Source: DATJGF01 sp035495315
GTDB lineage: Bacteria > Verrucomicrobiota > Verrucomicrobiia > Limisphaerales > UBA8199
Assembly (NCBI GenBank): GCA_035495315.1
Contig: DATJGF010000226.1
Span: 1-25,339, forward strand
Direction: 5' to 3'
Length of the DNA stretch: 25,339 nt
In this document: piece after piece, positions 1 to 7,327 of the stretch
Layout of the letters: every line of letters begins with the position of its first letter
How positions within the stretch are numbered: the stretch's first letter is position 1
Position numbers and translations under genes: made by a program
Notes under the pieces: model-generated
Seen by the model: the letters and a program-made list of their open reading frames with translations, nothing else
Database searches by the model: none
Told to the model about the DNA's origin: nothing

Positions 1-186
1 CCGGCAAAGGTGGTGATCCCGGTGCGCGAGTTCAACGCGAAGACAAGGTTTTCACTGCTGGATGGGAAGACGTTTTTGAAGTTCGAGAGCTCGGATGAAG
101 GGCCGGTGCTGACAATTCCGTCGGAGGCGGCCGCGAAACCCAATTGCGAGCACGCCTGGGTGATTCGAATGGAGAAAGCGGAGTGA
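1..186 (+). CDS. C-terminal end of a probable glycoside hydrolase (GH29 alpha-L-fucosidase-like), 5' truncated
   Basis: The frame is open from the first base and stops at TGA 184-186, giving the last 61 residues of a protein that starts outside the window. The visible part has alternating beta-strand character. It contains 'LLDGKTFLKFES', then 'GPVLTIP', and ends 'PNCEHAWVIRMEKAE'. This resembles the C-terminal beta-sandwich of GH29 alpha-L-fucosidases, which typically reads as LLG...LKF, then L.I.LP, then PC.YAYV.K. The resemblance is recalled by eye and the catalytic barrel is not in the window, so the family is tentative; another secreted glycosidase with a similar C-terminal sandwich is possible. 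The gap downstream suggests the transcription unit ends here. Confidence 0.45.
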   Translation, partial: PAKVVIPVREFNAKTRFSLLDGKTFLKFESSDEGPVLTIPSEAAAKPNCEHAWVIRMEKAE

Positions 187-572
187 AGGGAGTGCGGGGT
201 GCGGAATGCGGAATGAGTTACTCTCGCGAAGGGCGCAAAGGGCGCAAAGAGAGGGCGTGGGGACAATCAGTGGTAATGGCAGGTTCCGTGATCGAATGGT
301 CGACTAGAATGAGTTTATGATAGGATGAGATGCGCGGCGGCCAGAAGATGCCAGGCCTCCTCGCCGGTCCTATGCTCCTCCTCCTTTGCGCCCTTGGCGA
401 CCTTCGCGTGATGCGCGCGTGAAAAGCACGCATTTTGCGTGACGCTCACGCAAGGAGCGAGGCGGAGGCGAGAGAGGGCAAGCGTGTTTTGGTCAAAATT
501 CGCGTGGCATAGGCAGTGCTAACAGAATAACGAGTAAGTTTGGCGCCTGCGCTAGCCCGGAAGGATAGAGCT
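187..572. other. Intergenic region, no credible gene
   Basis: No reading frame here looks like protein; the minus-strand frame at 218-433 is rich in Arg, Pro and Ser with no recognisable pattern. The region holds an imperfect inverted repeat (225-249 with 384-408), an Arg-coding purine-rich stretch around 190-225, and the ribosome binding site of the next gene at its right end. A promoter for the leucine-rich-repeat gene should lie in roughly 440-560, but I cannot point to boxes with confidence. Confidence 0.6.
225..408. repeat. Imperfect inverted repeat, 25-base arms
   Basis: The left arm (225-249) reads CGCGAAGGGCGCAAAGGGCG followed by CAAAG. The reverse complement of the right arm (384-408) matches it except at a few positions (GGTCGCCAAGG in place of GGGCGCAAAGG). 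The arms are 134 bases apart. A related 'GGCGCAAAGG' word recurs at about 2197-2206, also between genes, which suggests a dispersed intergenic repeat family rather than a local terminator. Confidence 0.6.
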
Positions 573-2138
573 ATGAGATGGAATTGCCGGAGGTGGGGAT
601 GGGGTTTTGGAGCGGCCATCAAGCAGCAGCGCTACACAATTGGCTTGGTGATAATGCTGGCGGGGTGTTTGCTCGCGTCGCCTATTGCCGCCATCGCGCA
701 AGTCGTGACGATTCCCGATCCGGGGCTGCAGGCAGCGGTACGTCAAATGTTGCGCAAGCCGACGGGCGATATCACGAAAGGGGATATGGAAAGCCTGGTT
801 TACTTATATGGCGACCATTACCGGATTACCTCGCTCGAAGGGCTGGAAACCGCGATCAACCTGGAATGGGCGTTTCTATCCGCCAACTTGTTCACGAATC
901 TAACCTTTCCGTCGGGTTTGACCAAATTGAAAAGGCTGGAGCTTTCGTTCAACACCCAACTGACGAACCTCACTCTGCCCGCGGACCTGACGGACCTGAT
1001 TGGATTACGCCTCGCGGGTGACGCGCTGACGACGCTTCGTATACCGCCGGGGCTGAGCAAAGTAAGTCAGCTTGAGCTTTCCTGGGGTCGCGGCGGCCAT
1101 TTAACCGATTTCTCATTCCTTGCCGGTATGAGCAATTTGAGAATGCTGGCCCTGAGCGCCAATCAACTGGACACACTGACGTTGCCGCACGGACTGACAA
1201 ATTTGGCATTCTTGAATCTTGACGGCAACAATTTGACCAACCTGTCGCTACCCGCAGACCTGGTCACCTTGACGAACTTAAATATTTCCAGCAACCCCTT
1301 GACCGATTTCGCATTTCTATCCTCCCAGACGAACCTGAGCAGCTTGCTTGCTGCGAACAACCACCTTACGAATTTAGTGCTGCCAGCAAGCCTGACAAAG
1401 CTGGCGTCGCTGGAACTGGGAAACAACCAATTGAGCGCTGTGTCGTTCCTGGACGGATTCACGAACCTGTTCTGGCTGGGCCTAAGTTGGAACCAGTTCT
1501 CAAATTTTATTTTGCCACCGAGGCTGAGCAACCTTGTCGGCCTGGATCTCCGCTGCAATCGCTTGACCAAGCTCTCTCTGCCGCAAAACTTGTGCAAGCT
1601 CACTTACCTGGCTCTGTCTGGAAACCAATTCGGAGACCTAACAATGCCAACGGGTCTAGTTAACCTGGGGACGCTCGATTTGAGCGGAAACCTGCTGACA
1701 AACCTGACCTTGCCCAACGATTTGGAGCAACTGACGGAGCTAAACCTCTACGGGAACAAATTGAGAACGCTGCAGTTACCCGGAGGCTTGGACAAGTTAT
1801 CGATCCTGAATCTCGACGCTAATCCCTTCTACGGGATAGGTCTGCCGGCCGGTTACCCGCTCCTGTATCAAACTGTAGTGAATTTCCAGAACAACGGAGT
1901 AGGTGTGACTCTATTCCCGATTTCGAAATCGCCGCGCCTGGTTGATGGTCATTTTACGTTTGACGCTTATGGTAATAGCGGAACGGTTGTGATCCAGCGC
2001 TCGACCGACTGGAGAACTTGGCAAGATGTTGGGTCAGTTGTCATCCCATGGCCAAATTACCCGGGGGTCACGTTCAGCGACACCAACGGGCCGCCGCCCG
2101 ACAAGGCGATTTATCGGTTAAAAGTACCGTTGAAATAG
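573..2138 (+). CDS. Secreted leucine-rich-repeat protein
   Basis: A 521-residue protein. I place the start at ATG 573, not the upstream TTG at 540, because AAGGA at 561-565 sits 7 bases before it and it begins an export signal. The signal (residues about 1-43) has a basic N-terminus and a hydrophobic core. 'LAGC' could be a lipobox, or cleavage could fall after 'AAIA' by signal peptidase I. 'IPDPGLQAAVRQML' is an N-terminal cap typical of bacterial LRR proteins. About 15 repeats of 22 residues follow (to about residue 430), in two alternating styles: LTNLTLPxxLTxLxxLxLxxNx and LTDFxFLxxxTNLxxLxLxxNx. The spacing fits the internalin/SDS22 type. The last ~75 residues form a beta-rich module with 'VVIQRSTDWRTW' and a final 'IYRL', shared with other genes here. 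Probable role is extracellular protein or glycan binding; the ligand is unknown. Convergent with the next gene. Confidence 0.88.
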   Translation: MRWNCRRWGWGFGAAIKQQRYTIGLVIMLAGCLLASPIAAIAQVVTIPDPGLQAAVRQMLRKPTGDITKGDMESLVYLYGDHYRITSLEGLETAINLEWAFLSANLFTNLTFPSGLTKLKRLELSFNTQLTNLTLPADLTDLIGLRLAGDALTTLRIPPGLSKVSQLELSWGRGGHLTDFSFLAGMSNLRMLALSANQLDTLTLPHGLTNLAFLNLDGNNLTNLSLPADLVTLTNLNISSNPLTDFAFLSSQTNLSSLLAANNHLTNLVLPASLTKLASLELGNNQLSAVSFLDGFTNLFWLGLSWNQFSNFILPPRLSNLVGLDLRCNRLTKLSLPQNLCKLTYLALSGNQFGDLTMPTGLVNLGTLDLSGNLLTNLTLPNDLEQLTELNLYGNKLRTLQLPGGLDKLSILNLDANPFYGIGLPAGYPLLYQTVVNFQNNGVGVTLFPISKSPRLVDGHFTFDAYGNSGTVVIQRSTDWRTWQDVGSVVIPWPNYPGVTFSDTNGPPPDKAIYRLKVPLK

Positions 2139-2292
2139 AATCACGCAGATGACGCGAAGACAGAGCTTGGGCATGAATCGAGCATCACGTGAAAGGCGCA
2201 AAGGTAAAAAGAGGAGACCACGGTGAAACTTGTCGTTCGTGAACGTCCCCTCGTAGGGTTCGAGGTCTCTGTGCTCTTGTGCGGCAACCGGT

Positions 2293-3165
2293 TTACGGTT
2301 TGCACGCGCCGAGGCCGCGCACGTAACCGATGCATTGGCCGACTTCCGGGGTGGAATTCTCCCAGTGGTGTTCGTATTCGATGGAAAGATTGCCGGTGAA
2401 GCCTTGTGAGCGCAATTCCTCGAGGATGCCCTGGACGTCCGAAACACCGGTTCCATACGGCACATCGTGCGCCTTCAATCCGGTCTCATTGAGGTCTTTC
2501 AAATGACTGCTGATGATTCGGCCTTTCAGAATGCGGAGGCAATCGACCGGCCTGAGGTTCGAGCGGACCCAGTGGCCGGTGTCGGCGCAGGAGCCGATGC
2601 GCGCATCGCGGCCCTGGACGACCGAGACGATATAATTTGGGTCCCACATTTTGTAGTTCGGGTCGTCGGGACGGCGGGGATGATCGTGGAAACCGACCAT
2701 GACGTCGTATTCTTTGACCAACTTCTCGATCGTGTCGATGGAGCCGACCGATTCGGTGGTGACAGCGCGCAAGCCCATCGCCTTGGCAAATTCGAACACT
2801 TTCCGCGCGGCGGCTTCATCCTTGGGAATATCCACGACACCGTAGTTGACGGCCTTCACATGAAACTCCGCCAGCTTATCTTTGACCTTTTGCATCGTCT
2901 CAGCCGAGGTATTGTGATCCCAGCTGACGTTCGGTTCGTCTTTGCTAAGCTTTTGGCCCGGGTAAAACTCAATGACCTTGCCGCCGCAGGAAGCGGTCTT
3001 TTCGATGGCCTCAAAAACGGTGAAATGGTTGAAGGTGTAGGCCTGGCAACCGATGAAAAATCCGCCGGTTTTATATTCGTCCGGGATTTTATTTTCAGCC
3101 TGAACCGAAGAACTCACTCCCAACGCGAAGGCAGCCATAGTCAAAGAAAGGGTAAGCGTTTTCAT
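2293..3165 (-). CDS. Exported sugar phosphate isomerase/epimerase-like TIM-barrel protein
   Basis: 290 residues from ATG 3165, preceded by AGGA about 8 bases upstream. The open frame runs further upstream, but that extension reads through a repeat and lacks protein character. Residues 1-23 form a signal peptide ending 'SSVQA', so the product is probably periplasmic. The rest matches the xylose-isomerase-like (AP endonuclease 2) TIM-barrel family. Likely metal-binding positions are E138 (TTES), D195/H198 (ADTGHW), H221 (SHLKD) and E263 (IEYEHH). 'VGFHDHP' (157-163) and 'PYGTG' (236-240) are also typical. Exported members are common in Verrucomicrobiota and Planctomycetota and are usually linked to carbohydrate use. 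Known relatives isomerise or epimerise sugars or cyclitols; the substrate cannot be read here. It stands alone, convergent with the LRR gene. Confidence 0.88.
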   Translation of the reverse strand: MKTLTLSLTMAAFALGVSSSVQAENKIPDEYKTGGFFIGCQAYTFNHFTVFEAIEKTASCGGKVIEFYPGQKLSKDEPNVSWDHNTSAETMQKVKDKLAEFHVKAVNYGVVDIPKDEAAARKVFEFAKAMGLRAVTTESVGSIDTIEKLVKEYDVMVGFHDHPRRPDDPNYKMWDPNYIVSVVQGRDARIGSCADTGHWVRSNLRPVDCLRILKGRIISSHLKDLNETGLKAHDVPYGTGVSDVQGILEELRSQGFTGNLSIEYEHHWENSTPEVGQCIGYVRGLGACKP

Positions 3166-3220
3166 GGCTTCATTCCTACGCGCGCGTTGGTGCAAAGACA
3201 AGACGTTTGTACGAGACGCC

Positions 3221-3348
3221 GTAGCGTCGGGCGTCTCGCCCGACGTAGAGGGCGGCGTCCCGCCGCCTGGCTCAAAGACGTGAGAACGCGACCTCGTTCC
3301 GCCAGGCAGGATGCCTTGCTCTACGGCAGGCGAGACGCCCACCGCTAC
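3221..3348. repeat. 128-bp element with 30-bp imperfect terminal inverted repeats and internal hairpins
   Basis: The outer arms are 3221-3250 and 3319-3348; they pair at 26 of 30 positions. Inside the left arm is a perfect 9-bp hairpin CGTCGGGCG-TCT-CGCCCGACG (3225-3245). Next to it is a second hairpin, GGCGGC-GTCCC-GCCGCC (3251-3267). No gene is encoded. It lies upstream of the isomerase gene (minus) and upstream of the secreted-protein array (plus). This is a MITE- or REP-like arrangement seen directly in the sequence; mobility is inference. Confidence 0.75.
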
Positions 3349-3423
3349 AAACTGGGGTCGATTATGTCTTGACAATTTGAACTGGAAGATCTTATGTACG
3401 GTGAAGCACAACGTAACTGGCCT

Positions 3424-4131
3424 ATGAAGACGTCGCGGCTGCCAGTCAACTTCGCATTGATGCTGTTGTCATACACCGCTTTTGCGCAGGGCCAGCTGTA
3501 TTTCTCCAATTTTGGCGCCGGTTTTGCTACTCCGGTTTACGATACGGATGGCACGACAAAGCTTGCCGGGGCAGCATTCGCAGCCGACCTCTATTTTGGG
3601 CCGCCAGGGACCACCGATTCGATGCAGCTGATACCACTAGGGCAACCAGCAAACTTCGCAGCCGCTGGATATTTTATAGGAGGCACACGGACCCTGCCTT
3701 TTCCCGCAGGCACGACCATCACTACCCAGGTGCGGGTGTGGGCTTGGGCCGATGACAACTCATGGGAAGCAGCTGTTTCTGCGTCTGGGCGGACGGTCGA
3801 GTCCTTCATGCTGCCGGTCACGCTAACCTCGCCGCCGACCACGCCTGCGACACTGATAGGTCTTAGGTTCGGTGCTCAGCTCCAATTCATCCCAACTTCG
3901 TCTCCCCCCACACTTGTGATCCACTCCGGCGGCGCGGATACGTTGTCGTTTTCATGGCCGTCTGGGTTCTGGGCGGGCGAATATCGGCTGCAGCGCAATC
4001 CCGACTTCAATCCGACAAACTGGACCACGCTGCCTGATCGGCCAGTGCCGATTGGTCAAACCAATGACATACATTGCCGAATCTTGCTTCCTCGGCCTGA
4101 GGGCGTGATGTTTTATCGGTTGGCGAGATAA
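3424..4131 (+). CDS. Small secreted beta-rich protein, paralogue 1 of tandem array
   Basis: 235 residues from ATG 3424; an in-frame ATG lies 30 bases upstream at 3394, but 3424 begins a normal signal peptide ending 'AFAQ'. The mature N-terminus 'GQLYFSNFGAGFATPVYDTDG' is shortened here to its pattern: G-x-L-x-F-x-N, then a D-G-T-x-x-L-A-G turn, then 'AADLYFGPPG'. 'GYFIGGTRT' and a 'T-x-V-R-V-W-A-W' strand follow. This domain type recurs in Verrucomicrobiota secreted proteins of unknown function. The last ~60 residues are the module with 'YRLQRNPDF', 'NWTTL' and a terminal 'FYRLAR'. Two near relatives and a relic follow directly downstream in the same orientation, so it may head a transcription unit. 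I know of no enzymatic motif here; an extracellular structural or binding role is a guess. Confidence 0.82.
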   Translation: MKTSRLPVNFALMLLSYTAFAQGQLYFSNFGAGFATPVYDTDGTTKLAGAAFAADLYFGPPGTTDSMQLIPLGQPANFAAAGYFIGGTRTLPFPAGTTITTQVRVWAWADDNSWEAAVSASGRTVESFMLPVTLTSPPTTPATLIGLRFGAQLQFIPTSSPPTLVIHSGGADTLSFSWPSGFWAGEYRLQRNPDFNPTNWTTLPDRPVPIGQTNDIHCRILLPRPEGVMFYRLAR

Positions 4132-4139
4132 CAGGGCAT

Positions 4140-4333
4140 ATGAAAAAGCCGTTCTTCTCAATCTTCCTGGCGGCAATATCACCATATCTCTATGCACAGG
4201 GAACTTTAGACTTCGCCAATCTTGGGCCCGGGGTCGATGCGCCAATAACGGACTGGGGTCTATTTCACGATTGCAGTATCAGATCGTGCTCCCGAAACCA
4301 TCTGCGACAACGTTTTATCGTTTAATGAAGTAA
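4140..4333 (+). pseudogene. Relic of a tandem paralogue with internal deletion and frameshift
   Basis: ATG 4140 opens a signal peptide (MKKPFFSIFLAAISPYLYAQ) and the family's N-terminal motif 'GTLDFANLGPGVDAPITDW'. The reading then breaks. From about 4262 the family's C-terminal ending is present, but in another frame: 'QYQIVLPKPSATTFYRLMK' stops at TAA 4331-4333. The original frame stops at 4323-4325. Compared with the neighbours, about 170-180 codons are missing between the two parts, and the join lies at about 4250-4270. It sits 8 bases after the first paralogue and 14 before the next, exactly where a fourth full gene would fit. A short secreted peptide could still be made, but the out-of-frame tail argues that the gene is dead. 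Confidence 0.88.
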
Positions 4334-4347
4334 CTAAACTTACGCCT

Positions 4348-5046
4348 ATGAAAGCAGTGCTCATCACGATGGCGCTCGCGGCCGCCTCAGTTTCCAGCCG
4401 CGCTCAAGGTACTCTTAACTTTGCGAATTACGGCGCGGGCGTCGACGCACCGGTAATAAACTGGGATGGGACCCGGTTGGCAGGTTGGCTATTTGTAGCC
4501 GACCTCTGGTGGGCGCCCGGCCTCGTCACTGATCCAAAGCAGCTCATTGAATTGGGACAACCGGTTGTGTTCCTCACCAATGGATATTTCCTCGGTGGCA
4601 CGAGAACAATTCCGGGGGCCGGCCAGGGGACAGTAATTACCGTTCAAATTCGCGCGTTTGGGGGAACACCGGGCTGTCCACCAATTTGTTTTGACTGTTA
4701 CTGTCCAACGTTCCAACAGGGATACTCCGACTTGTTTCAGGTCACGCTTACGACGCCCCCCAATCCGCCGGCAAGCTTGAACGGAATGGCACCGTTTAGT
4801 CTTTCGCCGCCGACAACCTATTCAGCGCCTCAGTTTATTCTCAATGCAATCACCGGTGATAAGTTGGTGCTTGCGTGGGCGCCATCAGCGGTCGCCACCA
4901 ATTTCGTGCTGCAACAGAACGCCGATTTGACCACCACCAATTGGGTGACCCTGACGCAACGACCGGTGCTGGTCGGCCCGCAGTTCCAGGTAGAAATGCC
5001 CAAACCTGCGGGAACAATGTTCTATCGGCTGGTTTCTGAACCCTGA
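4348..5046 (+). CDS. Small secreted beta-rich protein, paralogue 3 of tandem array
   Basis: 232 residues with a signal peptide of about 20 residues ending 'SSRAQ'. The mature protein starts 'GTLNFANYGAGVDAPV' and continues through 'WDGTRLAG', 'VADLWWAPG', 'TNGYFLGGTRT' and 'VITVQIRAF', in the same order as the paralogues on either side. A cysteine-rich patch 'CPPICFDCYC' at about residues 111-120 is absent from the first paralogue and could form disulphides outside the cell or bind a metal. The last ~65 residues are the shared module: 'FVLQQNADL', 'NWVTLTQRP', then 'MPKPAGTMFYRLVSEP'. No good Shine-Dalgarno sequence is seen, so it may be translated by coupling. Function unknown. Confidence 0.85.
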   Translation: MKAVLITMALAAASVSSRAQGTLNFANYGAGVDAPVINWDGTRLAGWLFVADLWWAPGLVTDPKQLIELGQPVVFLTNGYFLGGTRTIPGAGQGTVITVQIRAFGGTPGCPPICFDCYCPTFQQGYSDLFQVTLTTPPNPPASLNGMAPFSLSPPTTYSAPQFILNAITGDKLVLAWAPSAVATNFVLQQNADLTTTNWVTLTQRPVLVGPQFQVEMPKPAGTMFYRLVSEP

Positions 5047-5055
5047 TAATTTTCC

Positions 5056-5736
5056 GTGAAGGCCCTTGTTTTGATAGTTTTGCTCTGCTCTCCGAACGCT
5101 TTCGCACAAGGCTCTCTGTATTTTGCCAACCGCGCGCCAGGTGTTGACGCCCCGGTAACGCTGTGGGACGGCACAAATCGCATCGCGGGTGCGGCATTTG
5201 TGGCTGATCTCTGTTGGGCGCCAGGCATCGTGACCGATTCCACCTTGTTGATGTCGCTGGGTCAAGCAGTGCCTTTCACGACAAATGGGTACTTTTTCGG
5301 CGGATTGGTTGCCGTGCCGAGTGTTCCCGGCACCACTATAACCGTGCAAGTGCGCGTGAAGACCTTTTTCGACTGCAACTCCGGGGATTTTGCGCCCTGG
5401 GAAAGTTGCGAGCGCGGGCAATCAGGCTTAATCCAGGTCATCCCAAGTCCAGCTGGTTTTCCGTCGGCGTCTCTGGTGGGCCTCAAACCCTTCAGCCTTG
5501 AACCACCACTTTATTGTTTTTGGCCCGGGCTTACAATTGTGTCCCAGAGCGGACGCGACCTACTCTTTTCCTGGCCTCCGTATTTCTACTCCGCGCTTGC
5601 TTTGCAGCAAAGCGCAGAGTTGGTTGCGACAAATTGGATGACACTAACAAACCGACCGGAGTTAGCAGGGCCCAATTTTCAAATCACGCTACCTAAACCG
5701 GCCGGCACGATGTTCTATCGGCTCGTATCGAAATGA
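5056..5736 (+). CDS. Small secreted beta-rich protein, paralogue 4 of tandem array
   Basis: 226 residues from a GTG start at 5056, only 9 bases after the TGA of the previous gene, which is followed at once by an in-frame TAA. The signal peptide is short (about 18 residues, ending 'AFAQ'). The order of motifs repeats paralogue 3: 'GSLYFANRAPGVDAPV', 'WDGTNRIAGAAFVADLCWAPG', 'TNGYFFGG' and 'TITVQVRV'. A two-cysteine patch (FDCN...WESCERG) replaces the cysteine cluster of paralogue 3. The C-terminal module reads 'LALQQSAEL', 'NWMTLTNRP', 'LPKPAGTMFYRLVSK'. The near-identical tail of paralogues 3 and 4 points to recent duplication or gene conversion. No enzymatic motif is seen and the function is unknown. 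Confidence 0.85.
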   Translation: MKALVLIVLLCSPNAFAQGSLYFANRAPGVDAPVTLWDGTNRIAGAAFVADLCWAPGIVTDSTLLMSLGQAVPFTTNGYFFGGLVAVPSVPGTTITVQVRVKTFFDCNSGDFAPWESCERGQSGLIQVIPSPAGFPSASLVGLKPFSLEPPLYCFWPGLTIVSQSGRDLLFSWPPYFYSALALQQSAELVATNWMTLTNRPELAGPNFQITLPKPAGTMFYRLVSK

Positions 5737-5796
5737 CTTCACCCCAAGCTTCATTTTCAAATTTGAAATTCCAAATTTTAAGTTGTCAGTCCTCCA

Positions 5797-6465
5797 ATGA
5801 AGACGCCGGATAACCTCTCGCTCCTCCTCATCGCCCTGTGCTTGACCCCACCGGCCGTAGTTGCGGAGCTGAACATCACCGCCTTTACTCCGAACGGCAC
5901 ATTGACGTGGACGAACTCAGACACCAATGCGAATTATCGAGTCGAGGCGGCGACTTCGCTGGCAGGTCCTTGGGTGCCGATGACCAATCTGAGTCTCATT
6001 CAAGGACCGAATCAGCAGGTGTCAGTTCAGGTGCCAACTCCGCTTGTGCAGCCAGTGTGGCTTTATCGCGTTGTTTGGACAGATGCCCCGTCGGCGCAAC
6101 CGCTCGGCACCTGGGTGTATCAGGGCTTTGATCCCGCAAGCGCGCTGGTGGTCACCGGCCTGGTCTCGATCACCGCGTCGAATCCTATTTCGGGGACATG
6201 TGTGTTTCAATCCGCAACGTCTGACCTGTATCCAAAGCACCCGGTGGGCACCGCTTTTTTCAATGGCCAATTGGAGAGACCGAACAAACTCATTATTCCG
6301 TTTCCGGGAACGACTTTCATGCGAGATAACGTCTCGCTGTCGGGGCAAATGGTCAGGGACGAGTTCTGGGGATATTGGTCTTACACTGAATACTGGGTTA
6401 ACATCGCGGGGCCTGGCGGAAGTTTCGTGATGAGCGGCCGTTTTTCGGCCCGAAGGCAAAACTGA
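5797..6465 (+). CDS. Secreted two-domain beta-rich protein of unknown function
   Basis: 222 residues with a signal peptide of about 23 residues ending 'AVVA'. Residues about 26-88 are a version of the module seen at the C-termini of the preceding array: 'YRVEAATSLAGPW', then 'VPMTNL', and a degenerate 'LYRVVW' in place of FYRL. Here the module is at the N-terminus, so it is an independent domain. The second domain (about 95-222) has 'GTWVYQGFD', 'GTAFFNGQL' and 'GFWGYW'-like aromatic strands ('EFWGYWSYTEYW') and ends in 'GRFSARRQN'. I do not recognise it; a beta-barrel or lectin-like fold is a guess. The 60-base gap upstream contains a 12-base palindrome TTCAAATTTGAA. Confidence 0.8.
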   Translation: MKTPDNLSLLLIALCLTPPAVVAELNITAFTPNGTLTWTNSDTNANYRVEAATSLAGPWVPMTNLSLIQGPNQQVSVQVPTPLVQPVWLYRVVWTDAPSAQPLGTWVYQGFDPASALVVTGLVSITASNPISGTCVFQSATSDLYPKHPVGTAFFNGQLERPNKLIIPFPGTTFMRDNVSLSGQMVRDEFWGYWSYTEYWVNIAGPGGSFVMSGRFSARRQN

Positions 6466-6503
6466 AAAGGCGCCAGGCCGCGGGCGTCGCCAAGCTAAAT
6501 GTT

Positions 6504-6764
6504 ATGCAGGCACGATTGCACGCCGATGGCGAAAAGCCGTCGCAGAGAAACGACGACGCGGAACCCAACTGGGCATTCGTGCTCGTGGTCGGCGCGCTTT
6601 CTTTGGTTTGGTTAGCGGGTGTGCTCGCGCCGCCGCCGAAGATTCGCGCGACCCGCATTTCGAGTGTCAACAACGTCGCCAAGGTCTGGATCGTTACAAC
6701 CGGCGCAAGTGCGATCTCGAATATCACAGCCGATCCAGTGAAATGGAACCGCGAACAAAAATGA
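6504..6764 (+). CDS. Possible small single-pass membrane protein
   Basis: 86 residues from ATG 6504. One clear transmembrane segment (about residues 24-42, 'AFVLVVGALSLVWLAGVLA') follows a polar N-terminus. The remaining 40 residues, with 'ISSVNNVAKVWIVTTGASAISN', look like folded protein rather than noise. Its TGA overlaps the ATG of the next frame in an ATGA arrangement (6761-6764), which is typical of translational coupling. I recognise no family. Because the next frame seems broken, the two may be remains of one decaying membrane-protein locus. The gene could also be spurious. Confidence 0.4.
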   Translation: MQARLHADGEKPSQRNDDAEPNWAFVLVVGALSLVWLAGVLAPPPKIRATRISSVNNVAKVWIVTTGASAISNITADPVKWNREQK

Positions 6765-7094
6765 TTCAAGTGGCGACCAACTCCGGCGTGGGCGTTGTCA
6801 CAGCAGGGATTGGGGTTTATGGGATGGTGTTGGCCTTTGTTTCCATCTGCCCGGAACTTGCCCAATCAGGGAGAATCTTCAGCAGATGGTGTGAGGATCT
6901 CGAACGCGGCAGTATAAGCGCCGCCGGCCGGGTTCGAAAGCACATGGTTCAATGCCGAACTCACATTCCTTATCAGCTCCATTTTTCCAGTGATGCTTTT
7001 TGGTGTGGGAATTTGGCTGTGTCGCGGCGCAGTAGCTGAATTGCGAAAAGATGTGGCCGTGGATCATGAGGGACGCGTCACCTTTGATTCCTAG
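6761..7094 (+). pseudogene. Probable frameshifted small two-pass membrane protein
   Basis: ATG 6761 starts 'MIQVATNSGVGVVTAGIG' and a hydrophobic segment ending 'FVSICPEL'. After roughly residue 45 this frame turns unconvincing. From about 6921 another frame (that of the preceding gene) becomes protein-like: 'FNAELTFLISSIFPVMLF' leads into 'GVGIWLCRGAVAELRKDV', and it stops at TAG 7092-7094. Joining the two would give a protein of about 110 residues with two membrane helices and a charged tail. The simplest reading is a one-step frameshift between about 6905 and 6960. Two overlapping real genes or chance hydrophobic frames are alternatives. No family recognised. Confidence 0.35.
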
Positions 7095-7239
7095 GGGGGA
7101 AGGTCTTTCGCCGACAATTGAAAAGGACATCCGGGCGAACGAACTGCATGAGCATGATGTCAGGTGAACTTTTGAAAAGGCTGAGTAGCCAACCGTTGGT
7201 TCTATGTCTCCTAATACCCTTCACACGCTTGAGGTCCTC

Positions 7240-7326
7240 TCCCGGAGGGAGATCCGAAAATAGCCCAACGTTTCAACGTTGGGTGAGCGTTCGAGGACGG
7301 CATAAGTCCCGTAGGGACGGCTGAAC
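7240..7326. repeat. REP-like element, left copy flanking the RAYT gene
   Basis: It contains three small palindromes in order: TCCC-GGA-GGGA (about 7240-7249), the perfect 20-base CCCAACGTT-TC-AACGTTGGG (7264-7283), and GTCCC-GTA-GGGAC (7306-7318), followed by GGCTGAA. The same parts occur in inverted order on the other side of the transposase gene, and the end of this copy lies only a few bases from the transposase stop codon. Confidence 0.85.
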
Positions 7327-7327
7327 T

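Noticed and set aside
2467..3372. Plus-strand 301-residue frame antisense to the isomerase gene
   Set aside because: It mirrors the codon pattern of the minus-strand TIM-barrel gene, whose motifs are conserved; the plus frame has no recognisable features and reads through the repeat at 3221-3348.
3166..3411. N-terminal extension of the isomerase to 3411
   Set aside because: It reads through the inverted-repeat element, and a signal peptide with a good ribosome binding site starts at 3165.
7118..7324. Plus-strand 68-residue frame
   Set aside because: Its second half translates the left REP-like copy and the first half has no protein character.
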